From Nocardia carnea (lineage in GTDB: Bacteria; Actinomycetota; Actinomycetes; Mycobacteriales; Mycobacteriaceae), in NCBI RefSeq assembly GCF_029868855.1, contig NZ_JARWOV010000288.1, positions 1-64,000 on the forward strand: a stretch of DNA of 64,000 nucleotides, read 5' to 3'. Of the stretch, positions 27,560 to 35,990 are shown in pieces. Positions within the stretch are counted from its first letter, which is position 1; every line of letters starts with the position of its first letter. A program made the position numbers and the translations under genes. The notes under the pieces are model-generated. The model did not search any database, had not been told where the DNA came from, and saw only the letters and a list, made by a program, of their open reading frames with translations.

Positions 27560-28504
27560 GTGCGAACCTCGAGTTTGGCAATCGATTTCCAGCAGGGTTT
27601 CTCTGACGCGTGGAGTTCGATCGCGACCTTCGTGCCCAAGCTCGCCGGCTTCCTGGTCATCCTGCTGATCGGCTGGATCATCGCCAAAGTTGTCGCGACG
27701 ATCGTCGACAAGGTGCTGGAGCGGGTTGGATTCGATCGTCTGGTCGAGCGCGGCGGGATCGAGCGGATGCTCTCGCGCAGCAAATACGATGCCTCGGATC
27801 TGCTGGCGAAATTGGCGTACTACGCGATCCTGCTGATCGCATTGCAGCTGGGTTTCGGTGTTTTCGGGCCGAATCCGGTGAGTGATGTGATCGACGGCAT
27901 CGTCAGTTGGCTGCCCAGGCTGGCGGTCGCGATCCTGATCGTCTGTATCGCGGGCGCGATCGCGCATGCGGTGAGCGATCTGGTGAGCAATGCACTGGGC
28001 GGTCTGAGCTACGGCCCGATGATCGGGCGGATCGCCTCGGTGTTCATCTGGGGTATCGGCATCATCGCCGCACTGAACCAGATCGGGGTGGCCACCGCGG
28101 TCACTACGCCGATCTTGATCGCGGTCCTGGCGACGGTCGGCGGCATCCTGGTGGTCGGTATCGGCGGTGGTCTGGTGCGGCCGATGCAGCAGCGCTGGGA
28201 GAACTGGCTGGGCGGGCTGGAAGAGGAGTTGCCCGCGGTGCGTGGGCATGCCGAGGCCTACCAGCGCGGCCGCGAGGACGCGTCCCGGCAGCGGGCCGGT
28301 GCTCAGCAGTCTGCCCGGGGACAGGCGCCGGGGCCGCGCAACCCGGAGCAGTGGGATCATCCGCAGCCCGCACAGGGCGGATTCCGTGGGGAACCCGGTG
28401 AGTTCGGCCAGCAGATGCCGGGTAACGACTACCGGCAGCAGTACGGCAACCCGTACGGCGGTCAGCCGCCCTACGGTGGTGGTGAACCGCGCCACCTGCG
28501 GTAA
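27560..28504 (+). CDS. CmpX-like membrane protein with conserved TM helices
   Basis: About 314 residues. Four to five membrane helices with the 'conserved TM helix' repeat (FLVILLIGWIIAKVVATIVDKVLERVG and later AVAILIVCIAGAIAHAV), related to the transmembrane part of small mechanosensitive-channel-like proteins such as CmpX. The C-terminal ~90 residues are Gln/Gly/Pro-rich and disordered (YGNPYGGQPPYGGG). GTG 27560 has GAAGGGAAGG upstream; ATG 27524 is an alternative. Ends in a 20-bp hairpin. Confidence 0.75.
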   Translation: MRTSSLAIDFQQGFSDAWSSIATFVPKLAGFLVILLIGWIIAKVVATIVDKVLERVGFDRLVERGGIERMLSRSKYDASDLLAKLAYYAILLIALQLGFGVFGPNPVSDVIDGIVSWLPRLAVAILIVCIAGAIAHAVSDLVSNALGGLSYGPMIGRIASVFIWGIGIIAALNQIGVATAVTTPILIAVLATVGGILVVGIGGGLVRPMQQRWENWLGGLEEELPAVRGHAEAYQRGREDASRQRAGAQQSARGQAPGPRNPEQWDHPQPAQGGFRGEPGEFGQQMPGNDYRQQYGNPYGGQPPYGGGEPRHLR

Positions 28505-28520
28505 GCGAGTCACCCCAGCG

Positions 28521-28562
28521 ATCCTTCCGCCGTGTGCCGGTTCCGGTACACGGCGGAAGGAT
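28521..28562. terminator. Strong bidirectional terminator
   Basis: 20-bp stem (28521-28540 with 28543-28562, ATCCTTCCGCC...GGCGGAAGGAT) with a TT loop and one G-T wobble, followed by TTATC. Between convergent genes. Confidence 0.85.
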
Positions 28563-28633
28563 TTATCAGGGCCTGGAAATCACTTGTGGTCGGAATCCGC
28601 CCCGGTCTGGAGCGACCGGCGGGGAGGGCCGGG

Positions 28634-28999
28634 TCAATAGGACTCCGGCCCCGCGACACCGGCGGCGACGCCATGGACACTGTGCAGGCAGGCTCCGGCC
28701 AGGCGCAGATGCAGCCATTCGGCGGTCGCCCAATCGGCGGGTTCGGTGATCGGGGCGGTCAGCTCGGCCAGGAGCCCACGGATGTAACCGGCCAGCAGGA
28801 CGGTGGTGGGGATCCGGTCGGCCGAGTCGACGCCCAGCTCGAGGATGTCGCGTACCGCGGCGGCGTGCTGATCCAACTCCGCGGACAGGCCGGGCAGCGC
28901 CGCCGCGGCGGCGAGCGCCGGAGCCCCGTGAGTTCGGTGGATACCCTCCAGGAAACGACGGGCGGAAATTTCGAACAAACGGGGACCCAGGGCGAACAT
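28634..28999 (-). CDS. Small helical protein, DUF6401-like
   Basis: 121 residues, all-helical, no signal peptide (FALGPRLFEISARRFLEGIHR at the N-terminus). It resembles the DUF6401 family, often annotated as natural-product-biosynthesis associated in actinomycetes; I hold this assignment loosely. ATG 28999 is preceded by TACGAT and 6 nt, fitting leaderless transcription. Neighbour of a DUF4254-like gene on the same strand. Confidence 0.55.
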   Translation of the reverse strand: MFALGPRLFEISARRFLEGIHRTHGAPALAAAAALPGLSAELDQHAAAVRDILELGVDSADRIPTTVLLAGYIRGLLAELTAPITEPADWATAEWLHLRLAGACLHSVHGVAAGVAGPESY

Positions 29000-29005
29000 T
29001 GCTCG

Positions 29006-29011
29006 ATCGTA
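29006..29011 (-). promoter_or_regulatory. -10 hexamer of the DUF6401-like gene (leaderless)
   Basis: TACGAT on the minus strand, 6 nt before ATG 28999. Confidence 0.5.
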
Positions 29012-29079
29012 ACAACACGCCGCGATTTATCGAATTGTGATATTCAGCGCAATTCTGCAGGTGGCGGCGGGTGAGCAGG

Positions 29080-29601
29080 TCAATCGCGGCGCCGTACCGG
29101 TTCGGCTCCGGTCACCAGATCGGTCCACTCGTCGGCGAGCAGGGCCAGCCGGTACCACGCCGCGTGCACTCGGTCGTCGGATACACGTTCGCAATGATGC
29201 AGCAGGTGGTTCGCGTGCACATGCGCCGCAGCCATCCGGTCGATCGTCGTCCCCGGCGAATCGGCACGTATCCGGCGGGGCCGGGCCGCGGTGGCCTGCG
29301 CGCTGACCCAGCGGTCGATCAGCTCGACCACTTCGGACCGGCGGCAATCTATCCCGGCTGTCGACAGCGGATCGCCGTGCCGGCGCCGGTGCAGATGCGC
29401 CAAGGCGTTCGCCCAGGTCAGCAGTGGCTGCCCGGCCGGTGCGTATTCGGCGGCGGTGAATGCGGCGACGAGTTCGCGCTGATCGGGTAATCGTAGGGCG
29501 GCGGGGCGTTCACGCGAATTCCGCGCGATCCCCGAATTCGGGGCGGCTTCGGCTGTAGTGGCCGGCCGCCGATTGCCCGGTCCGGGCGACTGCGAATTCA
29601 T
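29080..29601 (-). CDS. DUF4254 family protein
   Basis: 173 residues. The first ~40 are disordered, then an all-helical DUF4254 domain: ALAHLHRRRH, IDCRRSEVVELIDRWV and TTIDRMAAAHVHANHLLHHCERVSDDRVHAAWYRL in separate conserved blocks. Function unknown; members often sit in secondary-metabolite or hydrolase neighbourhoods. GGAGG lies 6 nt before the ATG. Divergent from metB. Confidence 0.72.
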   Translation of the reverse strand: MNSQSPGPGNRRPATTAEAAPNSGIARNSRERPAALRLPDQRELVAAFTAAEYAPAGQPLLTWANALAHLHRRRHGDPLSTAGIDCRRSEVVELIDRWVSAQATAARPRRIRADSPGTTIDRMAAAHVHANHLLHHCERVSDDRVHAAWYRLALLADEWTDLVTGAEPVRRRD

Positions 29602-30034
29602 AACGCACCTCCGTGTACTTCACCCGGAGCGTTTCCCGACTCGCCGCGGGTGCGATATCAGCGTGCGCTGCCTGCCGGGCAAACGGGTGACACGAAGATG
29701 GCCCGAGGGTGACGGTTGGTAACAATGTGCTCCGCTCGGGCGGGACGCGTTGTGAGGCAGTGTATTCGCCGCGAACGGTGGGTGGAGTGCGCCGAAATGG
29801 TAAGTGGTGCGGGCTTGCTCGGTGCGGGGCGGCCGATCGAAGAACTGACACCAGAAACTCGCGCCGCCGGGCCGGATCCCGGATTCCGGGGTGGCCGAGG
29901 ACGGGGCCGAACGGGCCGGGCGGGGTGACCCGCGCTACCGCTCCGAGCTGCGGTTTTCGCCCTCGGCACACGCGCGGCACGAATAGACCCGACCGGCGTG
30001 CAACACCCCGGAGCACGACGTTTATGGTGGGGTA
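29602..30034. other. DUF4254 / metB divergent spacer
   Basis: 433 bp without a credible gene. The metB -10 lies at its right end. A riboswitch for metB is not expected here because metB appears leaderless. Confidence 0.45.
30023..30028 (+). promoter_or_regulatory. -10 hexamer of metB (leaderless)
   Basis: TATGGT, exactly 6 nt before ATG 30035. Confidence 0.55.
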
Positions 30035-31180
30035 ATGAGCGAACTGGGATTCACCACCAGGGCTGTACACGCCGGTTACGATCCCGATCCGCGCACCGGC
30101 GCGGTGAATGTGCCCGTGTACGCCAGCTCCACCTTCGCCCAGGACGGAGTGGGCGGGTTGCGCGACGGGTACGAATACGCCCGCACCGGCAACCCCACCC
30201 GCACGGTGCTGGAGGCCAACCTCGCCGCCCTCGAATCGGGTCGGTACGGCCGGGCGTACGCCTCCGGTATGGCGGCCACCGACTGTGCGCTGCGAGCGAT
30301 GCTGCGGCCCGGCGACCATATCGTCATCCCGGACGACGCCTACGGCGGCACGTTCCGGTTGATCGACAAGGTCTTCACCGGCTGGGGTATCAGCTATACG
30401 GCGGCCGCCGTCGCCGATATCGATGCGATGCGCGCCGCCATCCGGCCCGAAACGAAGCTGATCTGGGTGGAAACGCCCACCAATCCGCTGCTCAATATCG
30501 GCGATATTCCGGCGCTGGCCGATATCGCGCACACCTCCGGCGCCAAACTGGTGGTCGACAACACCTTCGCGACCCCGTATCTGCAGCAGCCGCTACTGCT
30601 CGGCGCCGATGTGGTGGTGCATTCGACCACGAAATATCTCGGTGGCCACTCCGATGTGATCGGCGGCGCGCTGATCACCGACGACGCCGAACTCGACGCC
30701 GCCTTCGCGTTCCTGCAGAACGGTGCGGGCGCGGTCCCCGGCCCGTTCGACGCCTTCCTCACGCTGCGTGGCACGAAAACGCTGTCGCTGCGAATGGACC
30801 GGCATTGCGACAACGCCGAAACCCTCGCCGAGTTCCTGTCCCGGAGCCCGGCCATCAGCAAGGTCATCTACCCCGGTATGCCGGAACATCCCGGCCATGC
30901 CGTCGCCGATAAGCAGATGCGGCGGTTCGGCGGGATGATCTCGGTGCGGCTGGCCGGTGGCCTCGAGGCCGCCCGGAAGTTGTGCTCACAAACCGAGGTG
31001 TTCACCCTCGCCGAATCGCTCGGCGGCGTGGAATCGCTGATCGAACATCCCGCCGCCATGACCCACGCCTCCACAGAAGGGTCTGATCTGGAGGTTCCGG
31101 CCGATCTGGTCCGCCTCTCGGTGGGTATCGAGGACATCAGCGATCTGCTGTCCGATCTCGAGCAGGCGCTGAGCCGATAG
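30035..31180 (+). CDS. metB: Cystathionine gamma-synthase
   Basis: 381 residues, Cys/Met-metabolism PLP family. It makes cystathionine from an O-acyl-homoserine and cysteine for methionine synthesis. PLP Lys200 lies in HSTTKYLGGHSD; YARTGNPT and the C-terminal SLGGVESLIEHPA motif are intact. Corresponds to Rv1079 and, with cbs upstream, gives both directions of transsulfuration. A gamma-lyase activity cannot be excluded from sequence. Confidence 0.93.
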   Translation: MSELGFTTRAVHAGYDPDPRTGAVNVPVYASSTFAQDGVGGLRDGYEYARTGNPTRTVLEANLAALESGRYGRAYASGMAATDCALRAMLRPGDHIVIPDDAYGGTFRLIDKVFTGWGISYTAAAVADIDAMRAAIRPETKLIWVETPTNPLLNIGDIPALADIAHTSGAKLVVDNTFATPYLQQPLLLGADVVVHSTTKYLGGHSDVIGGALITDDAELDAAFAFLQNGAGAVPGPFDAFLTLRGTKTLSLRMDRHCDNAETLAEFLSRSPAISKVIYPGMPEHPGHAVADKQMRRFGGMISVRLAGGLEAARKLCSQTEVFTLAESLGGVESLIEHPAAMTHASTEGSDLEVPADLVRLSVGIEDISDLLSDLEQALSR

Positions 31181-31200
31181 GCCGGCAGGGATACATATGA

Positions 31201-31240
31201 ACGAGCGGCCGTATCCGGGAAGCCGGATGCGGCCGCTCGT
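31201..31240. terminator. Bidirectional terminator, metB / greA
   Basis: 18-bp stem (ACGAGCGGCC...GGCCGCTCGT) with a GAAG tetraloop and one wobble pair, placed between convergent genes. Confidence 0.88.
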
Positions 31241-31283
31241 GTCGTTGGCCGGCTCCACGGCGCATTGCGCCGCGGCCGTCACA

Positions 31284-31778
31284 TCAGCTGTGGTAGGGCT
31301 CCGCGCTGACCAGCGTCACCTTCATGGTGTTGCCGTTGGGCAGGGTGTATTCGCGGGTTTCGCCGACCTTCGCGTCGATCAACGCGCCGCCCAGCGGAGA
31401 ACTGGGGGAGTAGGTCTCCAGGTCGGCATTGCCCAGGCCTTCCTCGCGGGTCGCGATGAGGAAGGTCTCGGTGTCGTCTTCGTCACCGTCGTAGTAGACC
31501 TTCACGACCGACCCCGGGAGGGCGACACCGGACTTGGTGGGCGCCACGCCGACCTTGGCATTGTTCAGCAGTTCCTGCAGCTGCCGGATCCGGGCCTCTT
31601 GCTGGCCCTGTTCTTCGCGCGCCGCGTGGTAGCCGCCGTTCTCCTTGAGATCGCCTTCTTCGCGGCGCTCGTTGATCTCGGCGGCGATGACCGGACGGTT
31701 GGCGATGAGCGCGTCGAGTTCGCTCTTGAGCCTGTCGTGCGACTCCGGGGTAAGCCAGGTCACTTGGGTCTCAGTCAT
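31284..31778 (-). CDS. greA: Transcription elongation factor GreA
   Basis: 164 residues, identical in length to the mycobacterial protein. The N-terminal coiled coil carries the acidic tip (INERREEGDLKENGGYHAA) that enters the RNA-polymerase secondary channel and stimulates cleavage of backtracked RNA; the C-terminal FKBP-like domain ends VTLVSAEPYHS. ATG 31778 (MTETQVTWL) is chosen over GTG 31787 because AGGGAG lies 8 nt upstream of it. Confidence 0.95.
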   Translation of the reverse strand: MTETQVTWLTPESHDRLKSELDALIANRPVIAAEINERREEGDLKENGGYHAAREEQGQQEARIRQLQELLNNAKVGVAPTKSGVALPGSVVKVYYDGDEDDTETFLIATREEGLGNADLETYSPSSPLGGALIDAKVGETREYTLPNGNTMKVTLVSAEPYHS

Positions 31779-32072
31779 CTCGATCACTCCCTAGTAGTTG
31801 TCCCCGGCAGGCCGGGATTCCTGATCACTGCCGCACGACCCACCCGCAGGCAGGCATGCTTCAGCCGACGGCTATCGCGATCTGCGGGAAGTTCGAATAC
31901 CCCGACAGCCTGATGCCGGACCTTTCGCCTACCCGGCATCGACCGCGTCGGCCGCCAATGCAGCAAACACGGCTCCGTGCCCCGGAACCGTGTGTGAAGC
32001 CATTTTAGCATGAATCACAAAGATGCAGGTCGGAGAGTTTTTACTGGCGGGTCCGCAATACGGGAGCCGAAT

Positions 32073-32576
32073 TCACTCGGTGCGCAGGTACCCCGGCACG
32101 CTGTCGGTGCAGGTGTAGATCGCGGCCGAAGCGGGCTGCTCACTGGCCTCGATGACCGTGCTCACCCGCACCGTCTCCTCGTCGCCCGAGGGGGCGATCA
32201 CGACCTCGCGGCGGCCGATCTCGGTCAGGTCGCGGGACATGGCCCGGACCACACAGACCACCGGCACCGAGGGGTCGGACCGGGTGAGCCGGATCCGCAG
32301 TTCGACCGAGGAATCGTCGAGCACGGTATAGCCGAGCTGTTCGGATTCGATGTCCTTCGGACCGAATTTCGTCCAGCCCACATAGGCGATCCCGATACCG
32401 GCCAGCACCACCACGCCGGTGAGCAGCGCGCCCGTCCGGCGCCACCGTTTCGGGCGGGGGCCGCGGCCGTAGCGGTCGGTGTAGTGGTCGTGGCTGCCCG
32501 CGCCGGTCTCCCCGCGGGAGGCGCCGGCGGGATCCGCCGCGTCGGTGCGCCCGGGGTCGGACGTGGGCTCGGTCAT
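32073..32576 (-). CDS. DUF4307 membrane protein
   Basis: 167 residues. A hydrophilic N-terminus (about 1-45), one membrane helix (about 50-70; GALLTGVVVLAGIGIAYVGW) and an extracytoplasmic beta-sandwich-like domain of the DUF4307 family (Rv1081c). Two Cys in the outer domain (VVCVV and YTCTD) may pair. Start ATG 32576 has GGGAG about 9 nt upstream. Divergent from mca, as in M. tuberculosis. Function unknown. Confidence 0.82.
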   Translation of the reverse strand: MTEPTSDPGRTDAADPAGASRGETGAGSHDHYTDRYGRGPRPKRWRRTGALLTGVVVLAGIGIAYVGWTKFGPKDIESEQLGYTVLDDSSVELRIRLTRSDPSVPVVCVVRAMSRDLTEIGRREVVIAPSGDEETVRVSTVIEASEQPASAAIYTCTDSVPGYLRTE

Positions 32577-32679
32577 TATCAAGTGCTCCCGGGGGGTAGC
32601 TCGGAACAGAATGGGTCCGGATGGAACTATAGGTAATGAAGTCCGAACACCCGCGACCGAGAGCGACGGTGAACGAGAA

Positions 32680-33564
32680 GTGAGTGGCCTTCGCCTCATG
32701 GCGGTGCACGCCCACCCCGACGACGAATCCAGTAAAGGCGGTGCCACCACCGCCCGATATGCCGACGAGGGCAACGACGTCCTCGTCGTCACGCTGACCG
32801 GCGGCGAACGCGGCAGCATCCTCAACCCTGCCATGGACACCCCCGGGGTGCTGGAGCGTATGCCCGAGATCCGGCGCGAGGAGATGGCCGCCGCGGCCGC
32901 CGCGCTGGGTGTGCGGCAGACATGGCTGGGTTTCGTCGACTCCGGGCTCCCGGAGGGCGACCCCTTGCCGCCGCTGCCCGAGGATTCGTTCGCCCTGGTG
33001 CCGCTCGAGGTGGCCACCGAGGCGCTGGTCCGGGTGGTCCGCGAGTTCAAACCCCATGTGATCACCACCTACGACGAGATGGGTGGCTACCCGCACCCCG
33101 ATCACATCCGGTGCCACGAGGTATCCGTGGCGGCGTTCGAAGCCGCGGGTGATCCGGAGAAGTTCCCGGACGCAGGCGAGCCGTGGACACCGCTGAAGCT
33201 GTACTACGACCACGGGTTCACGATCCGGCGGATGGAGGTTTTCGCCGAGGAGTTCGCCCGGATGGGTGAACCGTTCCCGCTGCAGGAATGGCTGGACCGC
33301 TCCCGCAAGTACGCGGTGGAACGCGGTGACATCATGGCCCGGGTGACCACTCAGGTCGAATGCGGTAAATACTTCCCGCGTCGTGACGACGCCCTGCGCG
33401 CACACGCCACCCAGGTCGATCCCAACGGCGCTTTCTTCGCCATTCCGCTGGAAATGCAGCAGCGGCTGTGGCCGACCGAGGAGTTCGAACTGGCCCGCAC
33501 CCGGGTGCGCACCGATATCCCGGAAACCGACCTGTTCGCCGGCATCACCGATGAGTACCGCTGA
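32680..33564 (+). CDS. mca: Mycothiol S-conjugate amidase
   Basis: 294 residues, LmbE/PIG-L family zinc amidase. It cleaves mycothiol conjugates of electrophiles and drugs, releasing a mercapturic acid for export and GlcN-Ins for recycling. Zinc-site motifs AHPDDES (near the N-terminus) and HPDHIRCHEVS are intact, as is the YDEMGGYPHPD segment. GTG 32680 matches the family N-terminus (SGLRLMAVHAHPDD). The next gene starts in its stop codon. Indicates a mycothiol-producing actinobacterium. Confidence 0.94.
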   Translation: MSGLRLMAVHAHPDDESSKGGATTARYADEGNDVLVVTLTGGERGSILNPAMDTPGVLERMPEIRREEMAAAAAALGVRQTWLGFVDSGLPEGDPLPPLPEDSFALVPLEVATEALVRVVREFKPHVITTYDEMGGYPHPDHIRCHEVSVAAFEAAGDPEKFPDAGEPWTPLKLYYDHGFTIRRMEVFAEEFARMGEPFPLQEWLDRSRKYAVERGDIMARVTTQVECGKYFPRRDDALRAHATQVDPNGAFFAIPLEMQQRLWPTEEFELARTRVRTDIPETDLFAGITDEYR

Positions 33565-33866
33565 TGACCGTGACGCAACTCTCCGTATTCGCCTCCGGGC
33601 TGCTGGCGCAGACTCCGGGTACCCCGACCGGCCCGGAGTTCGGTAAGGCCTCCCCGCTCGGGCTGGCGGTGGTACTGATCCTGCTCGCCGGGACGTTCTT
33701 GCTGGTCCGCTCGATGAACAAACATCTGAAGAACCTGCCGGAAACCTTCGAACCCGAACATCCCGAGCCGGATCAGGCAGCCGACGAGGGCACCGAACCC
33801 GGCGTGGCCCGCCGGGCCGAAAAGTCCTCGAACGGTGCGGTGAGCGATTCCGAGCGGTCTTCCTAG
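33564..33866 (+). CDS. Small membrane protein downstream of mca
   Basis: 100 residues. One membrane helix (about 30-50; PLGLAVVLILLAGTFLLV) and a charged, disordered C-terminus. Equivalent in place and build to Rv1083. Its ATG shares one base with the mca stop (TGATG), so it is coupled to mca. Function unknown. Confidence 0.78.
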   Translation: MTVTQLSVFASGLLAQTPGTPTGPEFGKASPLGLAVVLILLAGTFLLVRSMNKHLKNLPETFEPEHPEPDQAADEGTEPGVARRAEKSSNGAVSDSERSS

Positions 33867-33919
33867 CCACTGGGTGCCGATTCGGCGGATCCGCGCCGGA
33901 CCGGCGCGGCGAGTACCGG

Positions 33920-34318
33920 CTACCAGTCGAGAAGGCCGAGCTGGTGCAGATGCCGGAAAACCAGCAGTGAACCGGGCGCGACTTCGGGCATGGCCGCGTA
34001 CTCACCACCGGTGAAATACCGGAATTCCGCGATCTCTCCGGTGGGCCTCGGCTCGTCGGTGACCTCGGCGAGGAAACAGGTCATATGCAGCTGGGTTCCG
34101 CTCGCGTGGCCGTAGGCCGCGGCCCGGAAAACACCCAGTTCACTCACCTCGGTGACCCCGACCCCCAGCTCCTCGCGGATCTCCCGGTGCAGTGCCTGCA
34201 CCGCTGTCTCCCCGGTATCGATCTTCCCGCCCGCCATGTAGAAGACGGACTTTCCGACCGAACGGGTCTGGATCAGTCGACGGTCACGAATATGGGCCAG
34301 CGCGGCGGTTCTGATCAC
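33920..34318 (-). CDS. NUDIX hydrolase
   Basis: 132 residues. The Nudix box is complete: GGKIDTGETAVQALHREIREELGV, with the metal-binding REIREEL core. Hydrolyses some nucleoside-diphosphate derivative; substrate not predictable. GTG 34318 is chosen because TACCGT lies exactly 6 nt upstream (leaderless) and it begins just before the first beta strand; the upstream extension to 34408 runs into the lipase gene. Confidence 0.85.
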   Translation of the reverse strand: MIRTAALAHIRDRRLIQTRSVGKSVFYMAGGKIDTGETAVQALHREIREELGVGVTEVSELGVFRAAAYGHASGTQLHMTCFLAEVTDEPRPTGEIAEFRYFTGGEYAAMPEVAPGSLLVFRHLHQLGLLDW

Positions 34319-34324
34319 CCGACC

Positions 34325-34330
34325 ACGGTA
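34325..34330 (-). promoter_or_regulatory. -10 hexamer of the NUDIX gene (leaderless)
   Basis: TACCGT on the minus strand, 6 nt before GTG 34318. Confidence 0.5.
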
Positions 34331-34367
34331 GAAGGCCGCGACTACCTGACGACGGCGTGGTCGCCGG

Positions 34368-35711
34368 TCAGCATTCGTTCGGCGCGGGTTCGCCGCGCAG
34401 GCGCGCATCGATCCAGCCGCTGAGTTCGGGATAGCCGCTCACGTAACCGAGCAGGTGCTCGCCGCCGACGACGCGGAAGACGCCGGGAACACCGCGGTCG
34501 CACTGTTGCCGATACATGCGCTGGGCATCGCCGAGCGGGATCCACGGATCGTGCAGGCCGTGGTAGATGAACAGCGGTACGGTCGATGTCCGGCCGGTCA
34601 GGTCCAGCTGCTCGAATATCCTCGCGGCGAACGGGGTGTCGAGTGCGCCCGCGGTATTCGCCGCGACATCGATCGGAATGCCGACCACACCGAGAGGCCC
34701 GGAAGTGTCGCCGCAGATATCGCGCAGCGGTGAGGTCGCCACCCATTGCCCGAGATGATTCATGTACTGCAAGATCTCGGGACGTTCCCGCGATACTGCC
34801 AGCGCCACCGTCAGCAGGATCCCGGAGGAGATATTGCCGTTGAACTGGTGGGCCACGTTCGCATTGTCGGTGACCAGGCCACCTGCCGCCGCGCCCACCA
34901 GCGAATCGGCCAGTTCCGGTGCGTACTCGTCGAGCAGCATGGCTGTCGCGTAGGCGGCGATCGCACCACCGGAATAGCCGACGGCCACATATCGGCTGGC
35001 ACCGAACTCGGCCGGTGCGTGGGCGCGGACGGCGCGAATCGAATCGAGCATGACGTGTCCGGCGATATTGGGTTCTGCGTAGGCCATCAGCGGGCCCTCG
35101 TGGTCCGGCATGAGGACCGCGTATCCCTTGTTCAGCGCCAGCCAAACCGACGGCAGGAAGACCGGGAAATCGCCGTTGGGCCGGTCCAGGAGGTCGTGCG
35201 ACAACTGGAAGCCCGGGGTGCAGTGGGTACCGAGCGAATTGATCGGCATCGCGTTCACTTCCACCGGGCGGGGCCCGGGTCCGGTCCATGCGGCCGCCGG
35301 CACGATCAGCGTCGCGGTTCCGAATGTCGGACCACCCGTGGCCGATGTGGACCGGTACTTCAGCAATGTCGCCCGCGCGATGGGGGTCGCCATTCGCACG
35401 GCGGCCGTCGCGGTGATGTCACGTGTTTCGATGATCTGGCCCGGGGCGAGCGTCGCGAGGTCGGCGGGCCAGGTGTCGAAGATCGGATCGCCGACCGCCG
35501 ACGGCAGTACCCCGCGCCACAGCGCCTCGTCGGGTTCGCTACCTGTGAATTGTGATGGAGCCGGGATCGTGTTGTCGATCCACTCCTGCATGGGTGACGG
35601 ATTCGACACTTCCGGCTCTGCCGTTGGTTCCGCGGAGGCACGGGGTAACTGCCCGCCCAGCGACGCACAACCGACAAGCACAGCAACCATGATCGCCAGA
35701 AGCGGCTTCAC
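34368..35711 (-). CDS. Secretory lipase (LIP family), probable lipoprotein
   Basis: 447 residues. Signal peptide with a lipobox-like LVGC (Cys15), then an alpha/beta-hydrolase of the secretory lipase (LIP) family: oxyanion region, nucleophile Ser in GYSGGAIAAYA, late Asp (HGLHDPWIP) and His (GGEHLLG). The repeated blocks LLKYRSTSA, PINSLG and MPDHEGPLMAYAEPN are typical. About half-identical by eye to the divergent lipase at 35991. Likely degrades or remodels extracellular lipids. Confidence 0.88.
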   Translation of the reverse strand: MKPLLAIMVAVLVGCASLGGQLPRASAEPTAEPEVSNPSPMQEWIDNTIPAPSQFTGSEPDEALWRGVLPSAVGDPIFDTWPADLATLAPGQIIETRDITATAAVRMATPIARATLLKYRSTSATGGPTFGTATLIVPAAAWTGPGPRPVEVNAMPINSLGTHCTPGFQLSHDLLDRPNGDFPVFLPSVWLALNKGYAVLMPDHEGPLMAYAEPNIAGHVMLDSIRAVRAHAPAEFGASRYVAVGYSGGAIAAYATAMLLDEYAPELADSLVGAAAGGLVTDNANVAHQFNGNISSGILLTVALAVSRERPEILQYMNHLGQWVATSPLRDICGDTSGPLGVVGIPIDVAANTAGALDTPFAARIFEQLDLTGRTSTVPLFIYHGLHDPWIPLGDAQRMYRQQCDRGVPGVFRVVGGEHLLGYVSGYPELSGWIDARLRGEPAPNEC

Positions 35712-35990
35712 GCGTACCTCACCCTCTGTTCACACACTCCCACCAGTATCGGTGGCTGCCTGCGGTGAGCCGCAAATCGAGGCAGGAGATCGGTGCAATC
35801 TCACAGTGAATCACGTGGTCGCCCTGTGGTTTTCGCCACGGTCCCGAGGGCATCAAGATCAGTAGAATGACTGCGCTGCTCGAAACGCACAGTGCGTCAT
35901 AGCGTTCGGCTACGAGACGGCATCCGATCAACAAGGCGCCCACGATGCCTGTTGGCACCGACCTGTTCACCGATCGCTGAAGGACACGTA

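Noticed and set aside
29602..30034. SAM or cobalamin riboswitch ahead of metB
   Set aside because: No conserved core could be recognised, and the -10 hexamer places the metB transcript start at its ATG, leaving no leader.
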